A stretch of 37,634 bases of DNA from Acidobacteriota bacterium (GCA_003224145.1 QHYN01000213.1:1-37634); one strand, 5' to 3'; numbered from the stretch's first letter, positions 16,065 to 25,538 are shown. The notes: generated by a model not told the origin, from the sequence alone. Translations and numbers: made by a program.

Positions 16065-16094
16065 TTGACAGAGGTGTGCGCGCCAATGTATAAA
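16065..16094 (+). promoter_or_regulatory. Promoter of the argR-argC-argB-argD operon
   Basis: TTGACA (16065-16070) is followed after 18 bases by TATAAA (16089-16094), a strong sigma-70-type promoter 30 bases before the argR ATG. The start codon lacks a Shine-Dalgarno at normal distance; GAGG at 16101-16104 is about 20 bases away. Confidence 0.7.
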
Positions 16095-16100
16095 AATGCA
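16087..16100. promoter_or_regulatory. ARG-box-like operator over the argR -10 element
   Basis: TGTATAAAAATGCA matches the ARG-box core TGAATAAAAATTCA (Bacillus type) at 12 of 14 positions and covers the -10 of the argR promoter. A second weaker palindrome, GTATACGGCATAC, follows at about 16108-16120, a spacing compatible with a paired site. Autorepression by arginine-bound ArgR is the expected outcome, inferred from the family. Confidence 0.6.
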
Positions 16101-16123
16101 GAGGCACGTATACGGCATACATC

Positions 16124-16573
16124 ATGAGCGGTGGGAAGACATTTCGTCAGGGCCAGATTCTCCGCCTGGTCACCGGTCAGCGCATCGCCAGCCAGGAAGA
16201 GTTGCGCCGCCGTCTCGCCGCGCAAAAAATGCGTGTGACGCAGGCCACGCTTTCCCGCGATCTCCAGGAACTGCGCCTCGTGAAGACGCATGAAGGCTAC
16301 AAGCAGCCCTCTGCTCTGCCCGAAGAACCCGCGCCGTTGCCTCCGCTGGCACACGCGCTGGGCGAATTTCTTCTCGACATTCGCCCCGCAGAGAATCTCC
16401 TCGTTCTGAAAACCCCTCCGGGCGGCGCGCAGCCTCTTGCTGCCGCTGTGGATGCCGCAAAATTTCCCGAAGTCGCCGGAACGATCGCAGGTGACGACAC
16501 CGTCTTGATTATCACTCCCAGCAAAAAGACACGCGCATCCCTCCAAAAAGAGATCGAAGCCCTGGTGAAATGA
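16124..16573 (+). CDS. argR: Arginine repressor ArgR
   Basis: Hexameric, arginine-responsive transcription factor. The 149 residues match the family. The N-terminal winged helix (about 1-70) includes RLVTGQRIASQEELRRRLAAQKMRVTQATLSRDLQELRLVKT, with the TQATLSRDLQEL signature of ArgR. A short linker leads to the C-terminal oligomerisation and arginine-binding domain (about 78-149) with VLKTPPGGAQPLAAAVD and the conserved VAGTIAGDDTVLII. The stop overlaps the argC start by four bases (ATGA), so the regulator is the first cistron of the operon it presumably controls. An ARG-box-like sequence over its promoter supports autoregulation. Confidence 0.95.
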   Translation: MSGGKTFRQGQILRLVTGQRIASQEELRRRLAAQKMRVTQATLSRDLQELRLVKTHEGYKQPSALPEEPAPLPPLAHALGEFLLDIRPAENLLVLKTPPGGAQPLAAAVDAAKFPEVAGTIAGDDTVLIITPSKKTRASLQKEIEALVK

Positions 16574-17601
16574 AAAATCCCCACCAAATCGCCGTCGTCG
16601 GTGTCACTGGCTATACCGGCCTGGAATTGGCGCGTATTCTCTTGCGCCACCCCGCGCTCCAGACTCCTGTGTTCTATTTGCGGGACGCCAATGGCGCAAA
16701 ATGCCTGGCCGAACTCTTTCCGCAGTTTCGCGGCTGGGGCGAAGCGCCTCTCCGCCCACTTTCCGTCGAGGCCATCACTTCCAGTTCCGCCGGCACTGTC
16801 TTCCTTGCCACCCCGCATGAAGTCTCGGCCGAATTGGCGCCGGCCCTTCTCCAAGCCGGTCTTCGCGTTGTGGATTTGAGCGGCGCGTTCCGTCTTCGCA
16901 GCGCGGACACGTTCACTTCCTGGTACAAGCTGCCCGTTCCGCATGCCGAATGGCTCAGCGAGGCCGTCTATGGCATTCCGGAACTGTATTCCAAAGAAAT
17001 TGCCGCCGCCCGTCTGGTCGCCAATGCCGGCTGTTACGCCACCAGCGCAATTCTCGCGCTTCGGCCCCTCTCCGAATCCGGCTGGATCGCCCCGTACTCC
17101 ACCGTCGTTTGCGACTGCAAGTCCGGAGCGAGCGGCGCTGGCAAGGATCCGCGGCGCGATCTACACTTCGTCGAAGTGGATGAAAATTTCAAGGCTTATG
17201 GTCTCTTCACTCATCGCCACACACCGGAAATCCTCGAACACACCGGCTTAAGCGAATCGCAAGTCGTGTTTTCCACCCATCTGTTGCCGCTTGCGCGTGG
17301 GATTCTTTCCACCATCTACGTCACGCTCGATCCGCCTCAAACTGCTGCAGACGTCGAAGCTCTTTTCCGCCGCTTCTACGCCGGTCGTCCGATGGTGCGC
17401 ATCTGGCCCGCCGGCACGCTGCCGGAGTTGCAGCATGTCGCGCATACGAATTTCTGCGACATTGGCTTTGCTTTGGATTCTTCCGGACGCCGGCTGGTGC
17501 TCATCTCCTGTCTCGACAACCTCGGGAAAGGCGCTGCGGGCCAGGCCGTCCAGAACTTAAATCACATGCTGGGTATCGAGGAGCAGACCTCACTTCAATG
17601 A
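16570..17601 (+). CDS. argC: N-acetyl-gamma-glutamyl-phosphate reductase
   Basis: Third step of arginine synthesis: NADPH reduction of N-acetylglutamyl phosphate to the semialdehyde. The 343 residues are typical. IAVVGVTGYTGLELARILLRHP is the Rossmann dinucleotide-binding start, VFLATPHEVSAELAPALLQAG and VVDLSGAFRL are family motifs, and Cys155 in VANAGCYATSAILAL is the catalytic cysteine. The usual NPGCYPT reads NAGCYATS here, with both prolines replaced. CDCKSGASGAGKDP and LFTHRHTPEI complete the active-site region. The gene is coupled to argR (ATGA at 16570) and to argB (ATGA at 17598). The same fold serves LysY in the lysine pathway, but the context is clearly arginine. Confidence 0.95.
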   Translation: MKNPHQIAVVGVTGYTGLELARILLRHPALQTPVFYLRDANGAKCLAELFPQFRGWGEAPLRPLSVEAITSSSAGTVFLATPHEVSAELAPALLQAGLRVVDLSGAFRLRSADTFTSWYKLPVPHAEWLSEAVYGIPELYSKEIAAARLVANAGCYATSAILALRPLSESGWIAPYSTVVCDCKSGASGAGKDPRRDLHFVEVDENFKAYGLFTHRHTPEILEHTGLSESQVVFSTHLLPLARGILSTIYVTLDPPQTAADVEALFRRFYAGRPMVRIWPAGTLPELQHVAHTNFCDIGFALDSSGRRLVLISCLDNLGKGAAGQAVQNLNHMLGIEEQTSLQ

Positions 17602-18431
17602 GAATCGTCGTCAAGTTCGCCGGAACATTGCTCGAAGACGACGCCGTGGTGCGCGCCCTCGCGCGTCAGGTCGTGGCGCTTGCACAGGAAGGGCACGAGA
17701 TTCTCATCGTGCACGGCGGCGGCAGGCTTTTCACCGCCACGCTCAAGCGCATGGCCATTGAAAGCAAATTCATCGGCGGCCTGCGCGTTACGGACCGCGA
17801 AACGCGCGATGCTGCCGTCATGGTCTTTGCCGGCCTGCTCAATAAGAAGCTCGCGGCGGCCATTTCCGCCGAAGGCCAGCCCGCCGTCGGTATCTCCGCC
17901 GCAGACTCTCGCTCTTTCCTCGCCGAGCCCATGGTTCACAACGAAGTGGAAGGCAGCCTCGGCTACGTCGGTTACCTCACGGGCTTGAATTTGCCATTCC
18001 TCGAGTCGCTCTGGCGCCAAGGGCTTTTGCCCGTGGCACCTTGCCTCGGCATCGGCACCGACAACGAGCTCTACAACATCAATGCCGATCACATGGCCGC
18101 GGCTTGCGCGGAATTTCTCAACGCTGATCAATTGATCTATCTCACTGACGTCGCCGGCGTGTTGGACGGCGAGAAAGTTCTTTCTGTCGTCACGTGCCAG
18201 GAATTAGAGCGGCTGGTTCGGTGCCGCGTCATTTCCGGCGGCATGGTCCTCAAGCTCGAGTCGGCCAAGCGCGCCATCGAAGGCGGCGTCCGCGAGGTCC
18301 GCATCGTCGGCGGTACAACTCCCGAAGCGCTGCTGCTTGCTTCGCACGCGGAGGAAGCCGACTCCGTTCCCGGCACGCGCGTCCTGGGCCATTCCGTTTC
18401 AGCCGCTCAGACGGCTTCTTCGGCGGCATGA
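17598..18431 (+). CDS. argB: Acetylglutamate kinase
   Basis: Phosphorylates N-acetylglutamate, the second step of arginine synthesis. The 277 residues contain VVKFAGTLLEDD (catalytic Lys6; most members read VVKYGGN, so one glycine is replaced by Ala), ILIVHGGGRLFTATLKRM, FIGGLRVTDRETRDAAVMVFAG, NINADHMAAACAEFLNADQLIYLTDVAGVLD, and ISGGMVLKLESAKRAIEGGV (usually GGMIPK). The family fold is complete. Whether it has the N-terminal helix of arginine-inhibited hexameric enzymes is easy to judge: it begins at the first strand, so it resembles the insensitive dimeric type (E. coli-like). That would fit control by ArgR instead of feedback at this step. It overlaps argC and argD by four bases each. Confidence 0.93.
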   Translation: MRIVVKFAGTLLEDDAVVRALARQVVALAQEGHEILIVHGGGRLFTATLKRMAIESKFIGGLRVTDRETRDAAVMVFAGLLNKKLAAAISAEGQPAVGISAADSRSFLAEPMVHNEVEGSLGYVGYLTGLNLPFLESLWRQGLLPVAPCLGIGTDNELYNINADHMAAACAEFLNADQLIYLTDVAGVLDGEKVLSVVTCQELERLVRCRVISGGMVLKLESAKRAIEGGVREVRIVGGTTPEALLLASHAEEADSVPGTRVLGHSVSAAQTASSAA

Positions 18432-19783
18432 TGCGCACCTCGTCCAAAAAAGTTTCCACGACGCAGCCGGCGCCGAAAGCCAAGAAACTGGCTGTGTCCT
18501 CCGCAAAGCCGGACGCCCGCTTGCTCGACGCCGAGAAGTTTTTGCTCCCAACGTACAAGCGTCCCGCTGTTGTTATGACCCAGGGCCGCGGCGCTTTTGT
18601 TTTCGACTGCACCGGCAAAAAGTACCTCGATTTTCTCGGCGGCATTGCCGTCAATGCGCTCGGCCACGCCCATCCCCGTATCGTGAAAGTCATCCGGCGT
18701 GAAGCGGCTCGTGCCATCCATCTTTCCAATCTGTATCACAACGCGTTCCAAGGTCCGCTCGCTCGTAAACTCACCGAATGGTCCGGCCTCGATCGCGTCT
18801 TCTTTGCCAATAGCGGCACGGAAGCCATTGACGGTGCGATGAAGCTGGCGCGCCTTCTCGGCCGCAGGCCCGAAGAACCTGCCGGTACCGCCGCAAAGAA
18901 GCATCGCTTCCTCGCCCTGGACAACTCTTTTCACGGCCGCACCTTCGGCGCCATCAGCGTCACGGCGACGGAAAAATATCGTCTGCCCTTTGCACCCGTC
19001 GTTCCCGGCGTCGAGTTCGTTCGCTTCAACGATCTCGCCGATCTCGAAGCGAAATTCGACGACACTGTTTGCGCCATTATTCTCGAAACCATTCAGGGAG
19101 AAGGCGGCATTTATCCCGCCAGCGAAGCTTTCTGGAATCGCGCTCGCGCTCTCGCGACCCAGCGTGGAGCACTTTTGATCGCCGACGAGATTCAATGCGG
19201 GCTCGGCCGCACCGGCCGCTACTTTGCCTATCAGAAATTTCCTTCCAAGCCGGACATTGCTTTGATCGCTAAGCCGCTCGCCGCGGGGCTTCCCCTCGGC
19301 GCCATTCTCACCACCGAAGCGGTTGCTTCCCGCATCTCTCCCGGCATGCATGGCACAACCTTTGGTGGCGGGCCGCTCGCATGCGCTGTGGCGCTCGAAT
19401 TTCTCAGGATCGTCGACGACGAAAAACTTCTCGAAAATATCCGCACTCGTAGTGCGGACCTGCGCGAAGGCCTCACCAGGCTCGCTTCCAAATTCGCTTT
19501 AATCCGCGAAATCCGTGCCGAAGGCCTCATGATCGGCATCGAGCTTTCCGTCGAAGGCGCGCCGTATGTTACCGAAGCCATGCAGCGCGGCTTGCTAATT
19601 AACTGTACGCACGACTTTACTCTCCGCCTCCTGCCGCCCTTCATCATCACGCGTGCGCAGGTCCGCGAATTTTTCAAGCTTTTTGAGATCGTTCTCGCTA
19701 AAACTCCAAAGCAGGCCAATGCTACGAATTCCGGCAAGTCCGCCGCTCCGGAGCGAGCTGCCCATGCTGCAGCAAAGGGATAA
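18428..19783 (+). CDS. argD: Acetylornithine aminotransferase
   Basis: PLP enzyme converting N-acetylglutamate semialdehyde to N-acetylornithine; related enzymes also serve lysine synthesis. The 451 residues include an unusual N-terminal extension of about 40, rich in Lys, Ala and Ser, before the normal start LLPTYKRPAVVMTQGRGAFVFDCTGKKYLDFLGGIAVNALGHAHP. NSGTEAIDGAMKLAR, NSFHGRTFGAISVTATEKYR, LETIQGEGGIYPA, ADEIQCGLGRTG and the Schiff-base lysine in IALIAKPLAAGLPLGAI are all present, as is GTTFGGGPLACAVA. I place the start at ATG 18428, which forms ATGA with the argB stop; the longer open frame to 18194 lies within argB. The C-terminal tail after the last helix is Ala- and Lys-rich. argF follows after five bases. 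Confidence 0.93.
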   Translation: MMRTSSKKVSTTQPAPKAKKLAVSSAKPDARLLDAEKFLLPTYKRPAVVMTQGRGAFVFDCTGKKYLDFLGGIAVNALGHAHPRIVKVIRREAARAIHLSNLYHNAFQGPLARKLTEWSGLDRVFFANSGTEAIDGAMKLARLLGRRPEEPAGTAAKKHRFLALDNSFHGRTFGAISVTATEKYRLPFAPVVPGVEFVRFNDLADLEAKFDDTVCAIILETIQGEGGIYPASEAFWNRARALATQRGALLIADEIQCGLGRTGRYFAYQKFPSKPDIALIAKPLAAGLPLGAILTTEAVASRISPGMHGTTFGGGPLACAVALEFLRIVDDEKLLENIRTRSADLREGLTRLASKFALIREIRAEGLMIGIELSVEGAPYVTEAMQRGLLINCTHDFTLRLLPPFIITRAQVREFFKLFEIVLAKTPKQANATNSGKSAAPERAAHAAAKG

Positions 19784-19788
19784 ATCGA

Positions 19789-20739
19789 ATGACCACTACC
19801 ACTCTCGTTGCTCCTATTTCTTTGTCGAACGATCTCCTGACCGGGGCGGAGTGGAGTCCCCCGCATACTCGCGAACTCCTGCACCTCTCAGCGGACATCA
19901 AGGCCCGTCCCGTTCGCTACGCCTCCACGCTGCACGGCAAATTCATCGCTCTGATTTTTGAGAAGCCTTCGCTCCGCACTCGCGTCACGTTCGAAGTCGG
20001 AATTCAAAGCATGGCCGGGGCGGTCGTCTTCCTCGACCATACGCAGGCCTCCGCGTCTCTCGGCGCTCGCGAATCCATCGCCGATGTCGCACGCAATCTC
20101 GACCGCTGGGTGCATGGCATCGTCGCGCGCGTCTACTCGCAGCGCGTCCTGGAAGAGATGGCTGTCAATGCCGGCATTCCGGTGATTAACGCGCTTTCCG
20201 ACAAGTTTCATCCCTGCCAGGCGCTTGCCGATTTCTTTACGCTCGAAGAGCGATTTGGCGCCTTGCGCGGTTTCAAGCTCGCTTACGTGGGCGACGGCAA
20301 CAACGTCTGTCATTCTTTGATGTACCTTGCGGCGCGGCTCGGCGTTCATCTGCGCATCGCCACGCCACCGGATTACGCGCCTGCCCCGGAGGTCATCGCC
20401 GACAGCAAGCGCGTGGCCCGCGAGACGAAGGCCAAAATCGAACTGATGCATGACCCACGCGAAGCGGTCACTGGCGCGATGGGCGTCTACACGGATTCCT
20501 GGACCAGCATGGGTTTTGAAGCCGAAGAGGCTGTGCGCAACCAGGTTTTCCAGCCCTATCAGGTGAACACTGAGCTGATGTCGCTTGCAACATCCGACGC
20601 TGTCTTCATGCACTGTCTTCCGGCGCACCGCGGCCTCGAAGTTACGCCCGAAGTGCTCGATGGTCCGCAATCGGTGGTCCTCGACCAGTCCGAAAATCGC
20701 ATGTACGTGCAGAAAGCCATCCTGCATACTTTGTTCTGA
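19789..20739 (+). CDS. argF: Ornithine carbamoyltransferase
   Basis: Joins ornithine and carbamoyl phosphate to citrulline. The 316 residues are typical. [21 protein letters not shown] carries the carbamoyl-phosphate site (SLRTR at 61-65 in place of STRTR, a common variant), [17 protein letters not shown] the second, and [19 protein letters not shown] plus [13 protein letters not shown] the ornithine site (the SMG loop). [11 protein letters not shown] holds the catalytic Cys; the usual HRGEEV is HRGLEV. The intact SMG loop and DGNNV favour ornithine over acetyl- or succinylornithine, and the presence of argJ, which returns the acetyl group, agrees. It follows argD by five bases. Confidence 0.94.
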   Translation: MTTTTLVAPISLSNDLLTGAEWSPPHTRELLHLSADIKARPVRYASTLHGKFIALIFEKPSLRTRVTFEVGIQSMAGAVVFLDHTQASASLGARESIADVARNLDRWVHGIVARVYSQRVLEEMAVNAGIPVINALSDKFHPCQALADFFTLEERFGALRGFKLAYVGDGNNVCHSLMYLAARLGVHLRIATPPDYAPAPEVIADSKRVARETKAKIELMHDPREAVTGAMGVYTDSWTSMGFEAEEAVRNQVFQPYQVNTELMSLATSDAVFMHCLPAHRGLEVTPEVLDGPQSVVLDQSENRMYVQKAILHTLF

Positions 20740-20782
20740 TTCAGCGAATGCCAGCCATCGTATCGCTTCGAATCGAATTTGC

Positions 20783-20803
20783 GGGGGCGCAGCATGCTGC
20801 CCC
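20783..20803. repeat. GC-rich palindromic element, copy A (argF-argG spacer)
   Basis: A perfect 12-base palindrome GCAGCATGCTGC (20789-20800) is flanked by G-rich and C-rich arms, with CAGTTTGCC to the right. It resembles copies at 22071-22096 and 26061-26088, including the centre GCATGC and a similar right flank. It sits 44 bases after the argF stop and 34 before the argG start, and could fold into a hairpin in the arg transcript. Confidence 0.6.
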
Positions 20804-20836
20804 AGTTTGCCTATATCTCATCGCAAGAGAGGAATT

Positions 20837-22060
<1,224 letters not shown>

Positions 22061-22070
22061 TTTCGCCTTA

Positions 22071-22096
22071 TAGGGGCACAGCATGCTGCGGCCCAA
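22071..22096. repeat. GC-rich palindromic element, copy B (argG-argH spacer)
   Basis: TAGGGGCACAGCATGCTGC followed by GGCCCAA, ten bases after the argG stop. The core CAGCATGCTG (22079-22088) is a perfect palindrome. The left arm TAGGGGC is shared with copies C and D, and the right flank CCAACTTGGC resembles that of copies A and C. Confidence 0.6.
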
Positions 22097-22112
22097 CTTG
22101 GCAACGACGCCG

Positions 22113-22206
22113 AATGCTAGCGCTGCATTTGACGGAAACGGACAAGCGCAACAGGAAGGCAAAACTTAGAAACTAAGAACTGAATACTGGCAACTGAGAA
22201 CTCAAA
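22113..22206 (+). repeat. argH leader: inverted repeat and heptanucleotide tandem repeat
   Basis: An inverted repeat AATGC-N7-GCATT with a palindromic AGCGCT inside lies at 22113-22129. From 22171 to 22202 the triplet ACT recurs exactly every seven bases five times (AACT, AACT, TACT, AACT, AACT), giving degenerate heptamers such as GAAACTA, AGAACTG, AATACTG, GCAACTG and AGAACTC. The run ends four bases before the argH ATG, where a ribosome-binding site would normally lie; no good Shine-Dalgarno is seen. Confidence 0.6.
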
Positions 22207-23634
22207 ATGGCAGAACGCAAAGACGATCGGCTGTGGGGAGGGCGATTCGAACGCGAGCCAAACGCTCAGTTCGACGCATTCCAGCGCTCTTTTGCGTTTG
22301 ATCGGCGTCTGCTGCCGTACGAAATCGCGGTCGATCGCGCCTGGGCCAAGGCGCTCGAACCGATCCGCATATTCACTGCAACCGAATTGAAGCAAACGCT
22401 CGCGGCGCTCGACAAAATTGCCGAACGCACAAAAACGGATTCCGCGTGGGTCGAATCCTTCGGCGCATCCGCCGAAGACGTCCACCACTTCGTGGAAAAA
22501 GCTCTCGTCGAAGAACTCGGCCCGCTTGGCTGGAAATTGCACACCGGCCGCAGCCGCAATGAGGTCATCGCCACAGATTTTCGCCTGTTCGTGATGGATG
22601 CTGCCGCTGAAATGCGGCGCGGCCTGGAAGCGTTGCTGAACGCTTTTCTGCTGCAGGCGAAAGCCAACATCAGCGTGCCTATGGCCGGTATGACACACAT
22701 GCAGCATGCCCAGCCGATCCTGCTCTCGCATTTTTTGCTGGCACATGCGGAAGCGTTTACGCGCGATATCACGCGCTTGCAGCACGCCTCCGCAAGCGCC
22801 GACGCCTGCCCGATGGGCTCGGGCGCGCTTGCCGGAAATTCCTTTGCCATCGACCGCAACGCGATTGCGCGCGAACTTGGATTTTCGCGCATCACCGCGA
22901 ATAGCCTCGATGCGGTAAGCGATCGCGACTTCGCGCTCGATTATCTTTTCGCGCTCGCGGGAATCGCCACGCATCTTTCGCGGCTGGCGGAAGATTTTGT
23001 AGTTTTCGCGTCGCAGGAATTTTCTTACGTAACTCTTCCTGACGAATTCTCGACGGGCAGCAGTCTGATGCCGCAGAAGAAAAATCCCGACGCCTGGGAA
23101 CTGATTCGCGGCAAAACCGGCCGCATCACTGGCGCGCTTCTTAGCTTGCTCACAACGCTGAAAGGTCTGCCCACGAGCTACCAGCGCGATTTGCAGGAAG
23201 ACAAAGAAGCGCTTTTCGGCGCTCACGATCAAGTTGAAGGGATGGTGTGGATTGCGATGGGCGCATTGACCGCAACCAAATTCAACGCCGATCGCTTGCG
23301 CGCGGCCGCGTCGAATCCGGTGCTATTCGCCACAGACGCCGCCGACTATCTCGTTCACAAAGGTGTTCCTTTCCGTAAGGCACACGATCTTGTCGGGCAA
23401 GTTCTGCGCGAAGCGGAGCGCCAGGGAAAGCCCTGGACGCAGCTTTCTCTCGAAGACGTGCAGAAGATTTCTCCCCTCTTCGAGAAAGATTTCCTGGACG
23501 GTCCGTCAGTAGAGGACGTGATCGCCAACAAGATTGTTCCCGGCGGCACCGCGCCGGAAAGCGTGCGCGCCGCGATCGCCGATTTGGAAGCACGCCTTAG
23601 CAAGAAAACTACGAAAACAGGAGCAAAACCATGA
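22207..23634 (+). CDS. argH: Argininosuccinate lyase
   Basis: Last step of arginine synthesis: cleaves argininosuccinate to arginine and fumarate. The 475 residues contain the family motifs LWGGRFEREPNAQF at the N-terminus, EDVHHFVEKALVEELG, LHTGRSRNEVIATDFRLF, MAGMTHMQHAQPILLSHFLLAHAEAF and the fumarase/aspartase-superfamily signature GSSLMPQKKNPDAWELIRGKTGR, whose serine loop is the catalytic base region. A Lys- and Thr-rich tail ends the protein. The stop overlaps ATGA at 23631, the start of a tiny ORF leading towards argJ. The leader carries a heptamer repeat instead of a clear ribosome-binding site, so expression may depend on upstream translation or on the leader structure. Confidence 0.95.
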   Translation: MAERKDDRLWGGRFEREPNAQFDAFQRSFAFDRRLLPYEIAVDRAWAKALEPIRIFTATELKQTLAALDKIAERTKTDSAWVESFGASAEDVHHFVEKALVEELGPLGWKLHTGRSRNEVIATDFRLFVMDAAAEMRRGLEALLNAFLLQAKANISVPMAGMTHMQHAQPILLSHFLLAHAEAFTRDITRLQHASASADACPMGSGALAGNSFAIDRNAIARELGFSRITANSLDAVSDRDFALDYLFALAGIATHLSRLAEDFVVFASQEFSYVTLPDEFSTGSSLMPQKKNPDAWELIRGKTGRITGALLSLLTTLKGLPTSYQRDLQEDKEALFGAHDQVEGMVWIAMGALTATKFNADRLRAAASNPVLFATDAADYLVHKGVPFRKAHDLVGQVLREAERQGKPWTQLSLEDVQKISPLFEKDFLDGPSVEDVIANKIVPGGTAPESVRAAIADLEARLSKKTTKTGAKP

Positions 23635-23761
23635 GCATGCAAACTGCAATTCACTTGGGAACTCTCGCCTCCGTCGCGGATTGGAGGTCCCTTCCGGGAG
23701 CGGCGCGCTAATGACGCGGAAGTTGCCTTCGGCAATGGCGACCGCAAACCGATCGACATGA
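23631..23761 (+). other. Two tiny overlapping ORFs linking argH to argJ
   Basis: A 26-codon ORF (23631-23711, beginning MSMQTAIHLGTLAS) starts at an ATGA overlap with the argH stop and ends in TAATG. A 16-codon ORF (23711-23761, beginning MTRKLPSAMATANR) starts in that overlap and ends at an ATGA overlap with the argJ start. Neither resembles a known protein. They could be a translational relay carrying ribosomes to argJ, which lacks its own Shine-Dalgarno, or chance frames in a 123-base spacer. Confidence 0.35.
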
Positions 23762-24972
23762 AGCACGCACTTTCGGAAGCGGCTTTGCCGCGCGGATTCC
23801 GCTTTGCCGCGACTTCCTGCGGCTTGAAGAAAACCGGTGCGCTGGACTTGGCAATCCTCTCGAGCGATGTGACCGCTTCAGCCGCCGCCGTGTTTACGCA
23901 AAATCTGGTGGTTGCCGCGCCGGTGCTGATTTCCAAAGAGCATTTGCGCATGTCCAAGGGCCGCATGCGCGCCGTGGTGGTAAATGCCGGCAACGCCAAC
24001 TGTGCTACCGGCGCAGCGGGCCGCGCTGCCGCCGAGCGTATGGCTGCCGAGACGGCCAAGCGCCTGGGCTACATTGCACGGGAAGTTTTCGTGTGCTCGA
24101 CGGGAGTCATCGGCGTGCCCCTGCCGCTGGAAAAGATTTTGCGGGTGCTGCCGGTGATCGCGCGGCATCGCCGCCCGTCCGCGCGCTCGTTCGCGGAAAC
24201 CTCGCTGGCGATCTGCACCACGGACACGCGCCCAAAAACCGCGGCTGCTTCGTTCAAAACGGCCGGGAAGCGCATTCATCTGGTAGGCTGCGCGAAAGGC
24301 GCGGGAATGATTCATCCGAACATGGCGACGATGCTGGCGTTCGTCGCGACGGATGCGGCAATTGCACCTTCCTTGCTGCAGAAAACTCTGCGCGCCGTTA
24401 CGGGACGCACATTCAATGCGATCAGCGTGGACGGAGACACCTCGACGAACGACACGCTGCTCGTGCTCGCGAATGGCGAGGCCGGCGCACCATCGATCAA
24501 AGCGGAGACGTCGGCGCACCGCAAGTTCTCAGCGGCGCTCGAGGAAGTCTGCCGGTCTTTGGCGCTGCAGATCGTCGCCGATGGCGAAGGCGCGCAGCGC
24601 GTGGTTGAAATTGAAGTGCGCCACGCGAGAACGGAAGCCGCTGCGAAACGAATCGCCGAAACGATTGCAACTTCGCCTCTGGTGAAGACCGCGTTCGCGG
24701 GCGGAGACCCCAACTGGGGCCGCATCTTCGCCGCCGCGGGCCGCTCTGGCGTAAAGTTCGATCCCGCTCTGGTGGATATTAAAATGGCGGGCATTCCCGT
24801 GCTGCGCCGCGGCCAGCCGCTGGCCTTCAACGAGCGCGTCGCCAGCAACAAACTGCTGAGCGAACACGTTCCGGTCGTTGTGGACCTGCACGCTGGGCAG
24901 GCGAAGGCGCGCTACTGGACCTGCGACTTCACGGCGGAGTATGTGCGCATCAATGCTTCGTATCGCACCTAA
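23758..24972 (+). CDS. argJ: Glutamate N-acetyltransferase / ornithine acetyltransferase
   Basis: Transfers the acetyl group from N-acetylornithine to glutamate, giving ornithine and recycling the acetyl group. The 404 residues show the family motifs: VFTQNLVVAAPVLIS, VVVNAGNANCATG (usually NSGNANACTG), and VGCAKGAGMIHPNMATML with Thr191 as the autoproteolytic nucleophile that splits the precursor into two chains. ISVDGDTSTNDTLLVLANGEAG and FAGGDPNWGRIFAAAGRSG follow. Whether it also uses acetyl-CoA (bifunctional) cannot be told. The start at ATG 23758 matches family N-termini and there is no other ATG, GTG or TTG in frame after the argH stop. No argE is present in the window and the cluster does not need one. 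It is the last gene of the arg run. Confidence 0.95.
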   Translation: MKHALSEAALPRGFRFAATSCGLKKTGALDLAILSSDVTASAAAVFTQNLVVAAPVLISKEHLRMSKGRMRAVVVNAGNANCATGAAGRAAAERMAAETAKRLGYIAREVFVCSTGVIGVPLPLEKILRVLPVIARHRRPSARSFAETSLAICTTDTRPKTAAASFKTAGKRIHLVGCAKGAGMIHPNMATMLAFVATDAAIAPSLLQKTLRAVTGRTFNAISVDGDTSTNDTLLVLANGEAGAPSIKAETSAHRKFSAALEEVCRSLALQIVADGEGAQRVVEIEVRHARTEAAAKRIAETIATSPLVKTAFAGGDPNWGRIFAAAGRSGVKFDPALVDIKMAGIPVLRRGQPLAFNERVASNKLLSEHVPVVVDLHAGQAKARYWTCDFTAEYVRINASYRT

Positions 24973-24995
24973 CCGGAGGATGTGGGCCGCCGGAA

Positions 24996-25367
24996 TTAGC
25001 CGCGGTCGGGATCGACCGTCTGATCCAGATAAATCCACAGAACTCGCGCAAACAATGTGATCATCGGCGTCAGCGGCAGGAACAGCACAACGGCCCAGAT
25101 CGTATCTTTCGTGAATCCCCACCCGGTGACCACCCAGAGCACCGCGGCAATCAAAGCGACAACCGACAGCCCCAACACGAAACTGATATACATGGCGCCA
25201 AGGAAATATCCCGGTTCGCGCTCAAATCGCAGATCGCAGACCGGGCACCGTTCAAACATCCTCGGCAACCCGCGCCAAATGGAGTAACGGAATATCCCTC
25301 CCAAACGGCACCGCGGACACCGCTGCCCCCAAATATCTCCTACCGTCGCCCTCATCCCTCTTCTCAT
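24996..25367 (-). CDS. DUF983 membrane protein with zinc-type cysteines
   Basis: A 123-residue protein of the DUF983 (PF06170) family. The N-terminal CPRCRLGGIF and CPVCDLRFEREPGYFLGAMYISF supply two CxxC pairs that look like a small zinc ribbon, followed by two hydrophobic segments (ALIAAVLWVVTGW and AVVLFLPLTPMITLFARVLWIYL) plus the shorter one at FLGAMYISFVLGLSVVAL. The family has no established function. ATG at 25367 is used; the next Met, at 25355, is also possible. It is convergent with argJ (23 bases between stops) and divergent from der. Confidence 0.88.
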   Translation of the reverse strand: MRRGMRATVGDIWGQRCPRCRLGGIFRYSIWRGLPRMFERCPVCDLRFEREPGYFLGAMYISFVLGLSVVALIAAVLWVVTGWGFTKDTIWAVVLFLPLTPMITLFARVLWIYLDQTVDPDRG

Positions 25368-25538
25368 CCCTTTGCCCAGCCATCTTATCGCGTCCTCGGA
25401 CGCAACTCCGCCGAATCCATTCCTTCTTTTTCCTTTTTTCGCAACTCAAAACGGAGAACTAAAAATTCAACCTCCTCCGCGTCTTCCGGCTCAGGCACCG
25501 ATGCGGTACAGTGGAAGATTGCGCCTCAGCCCAAATTC

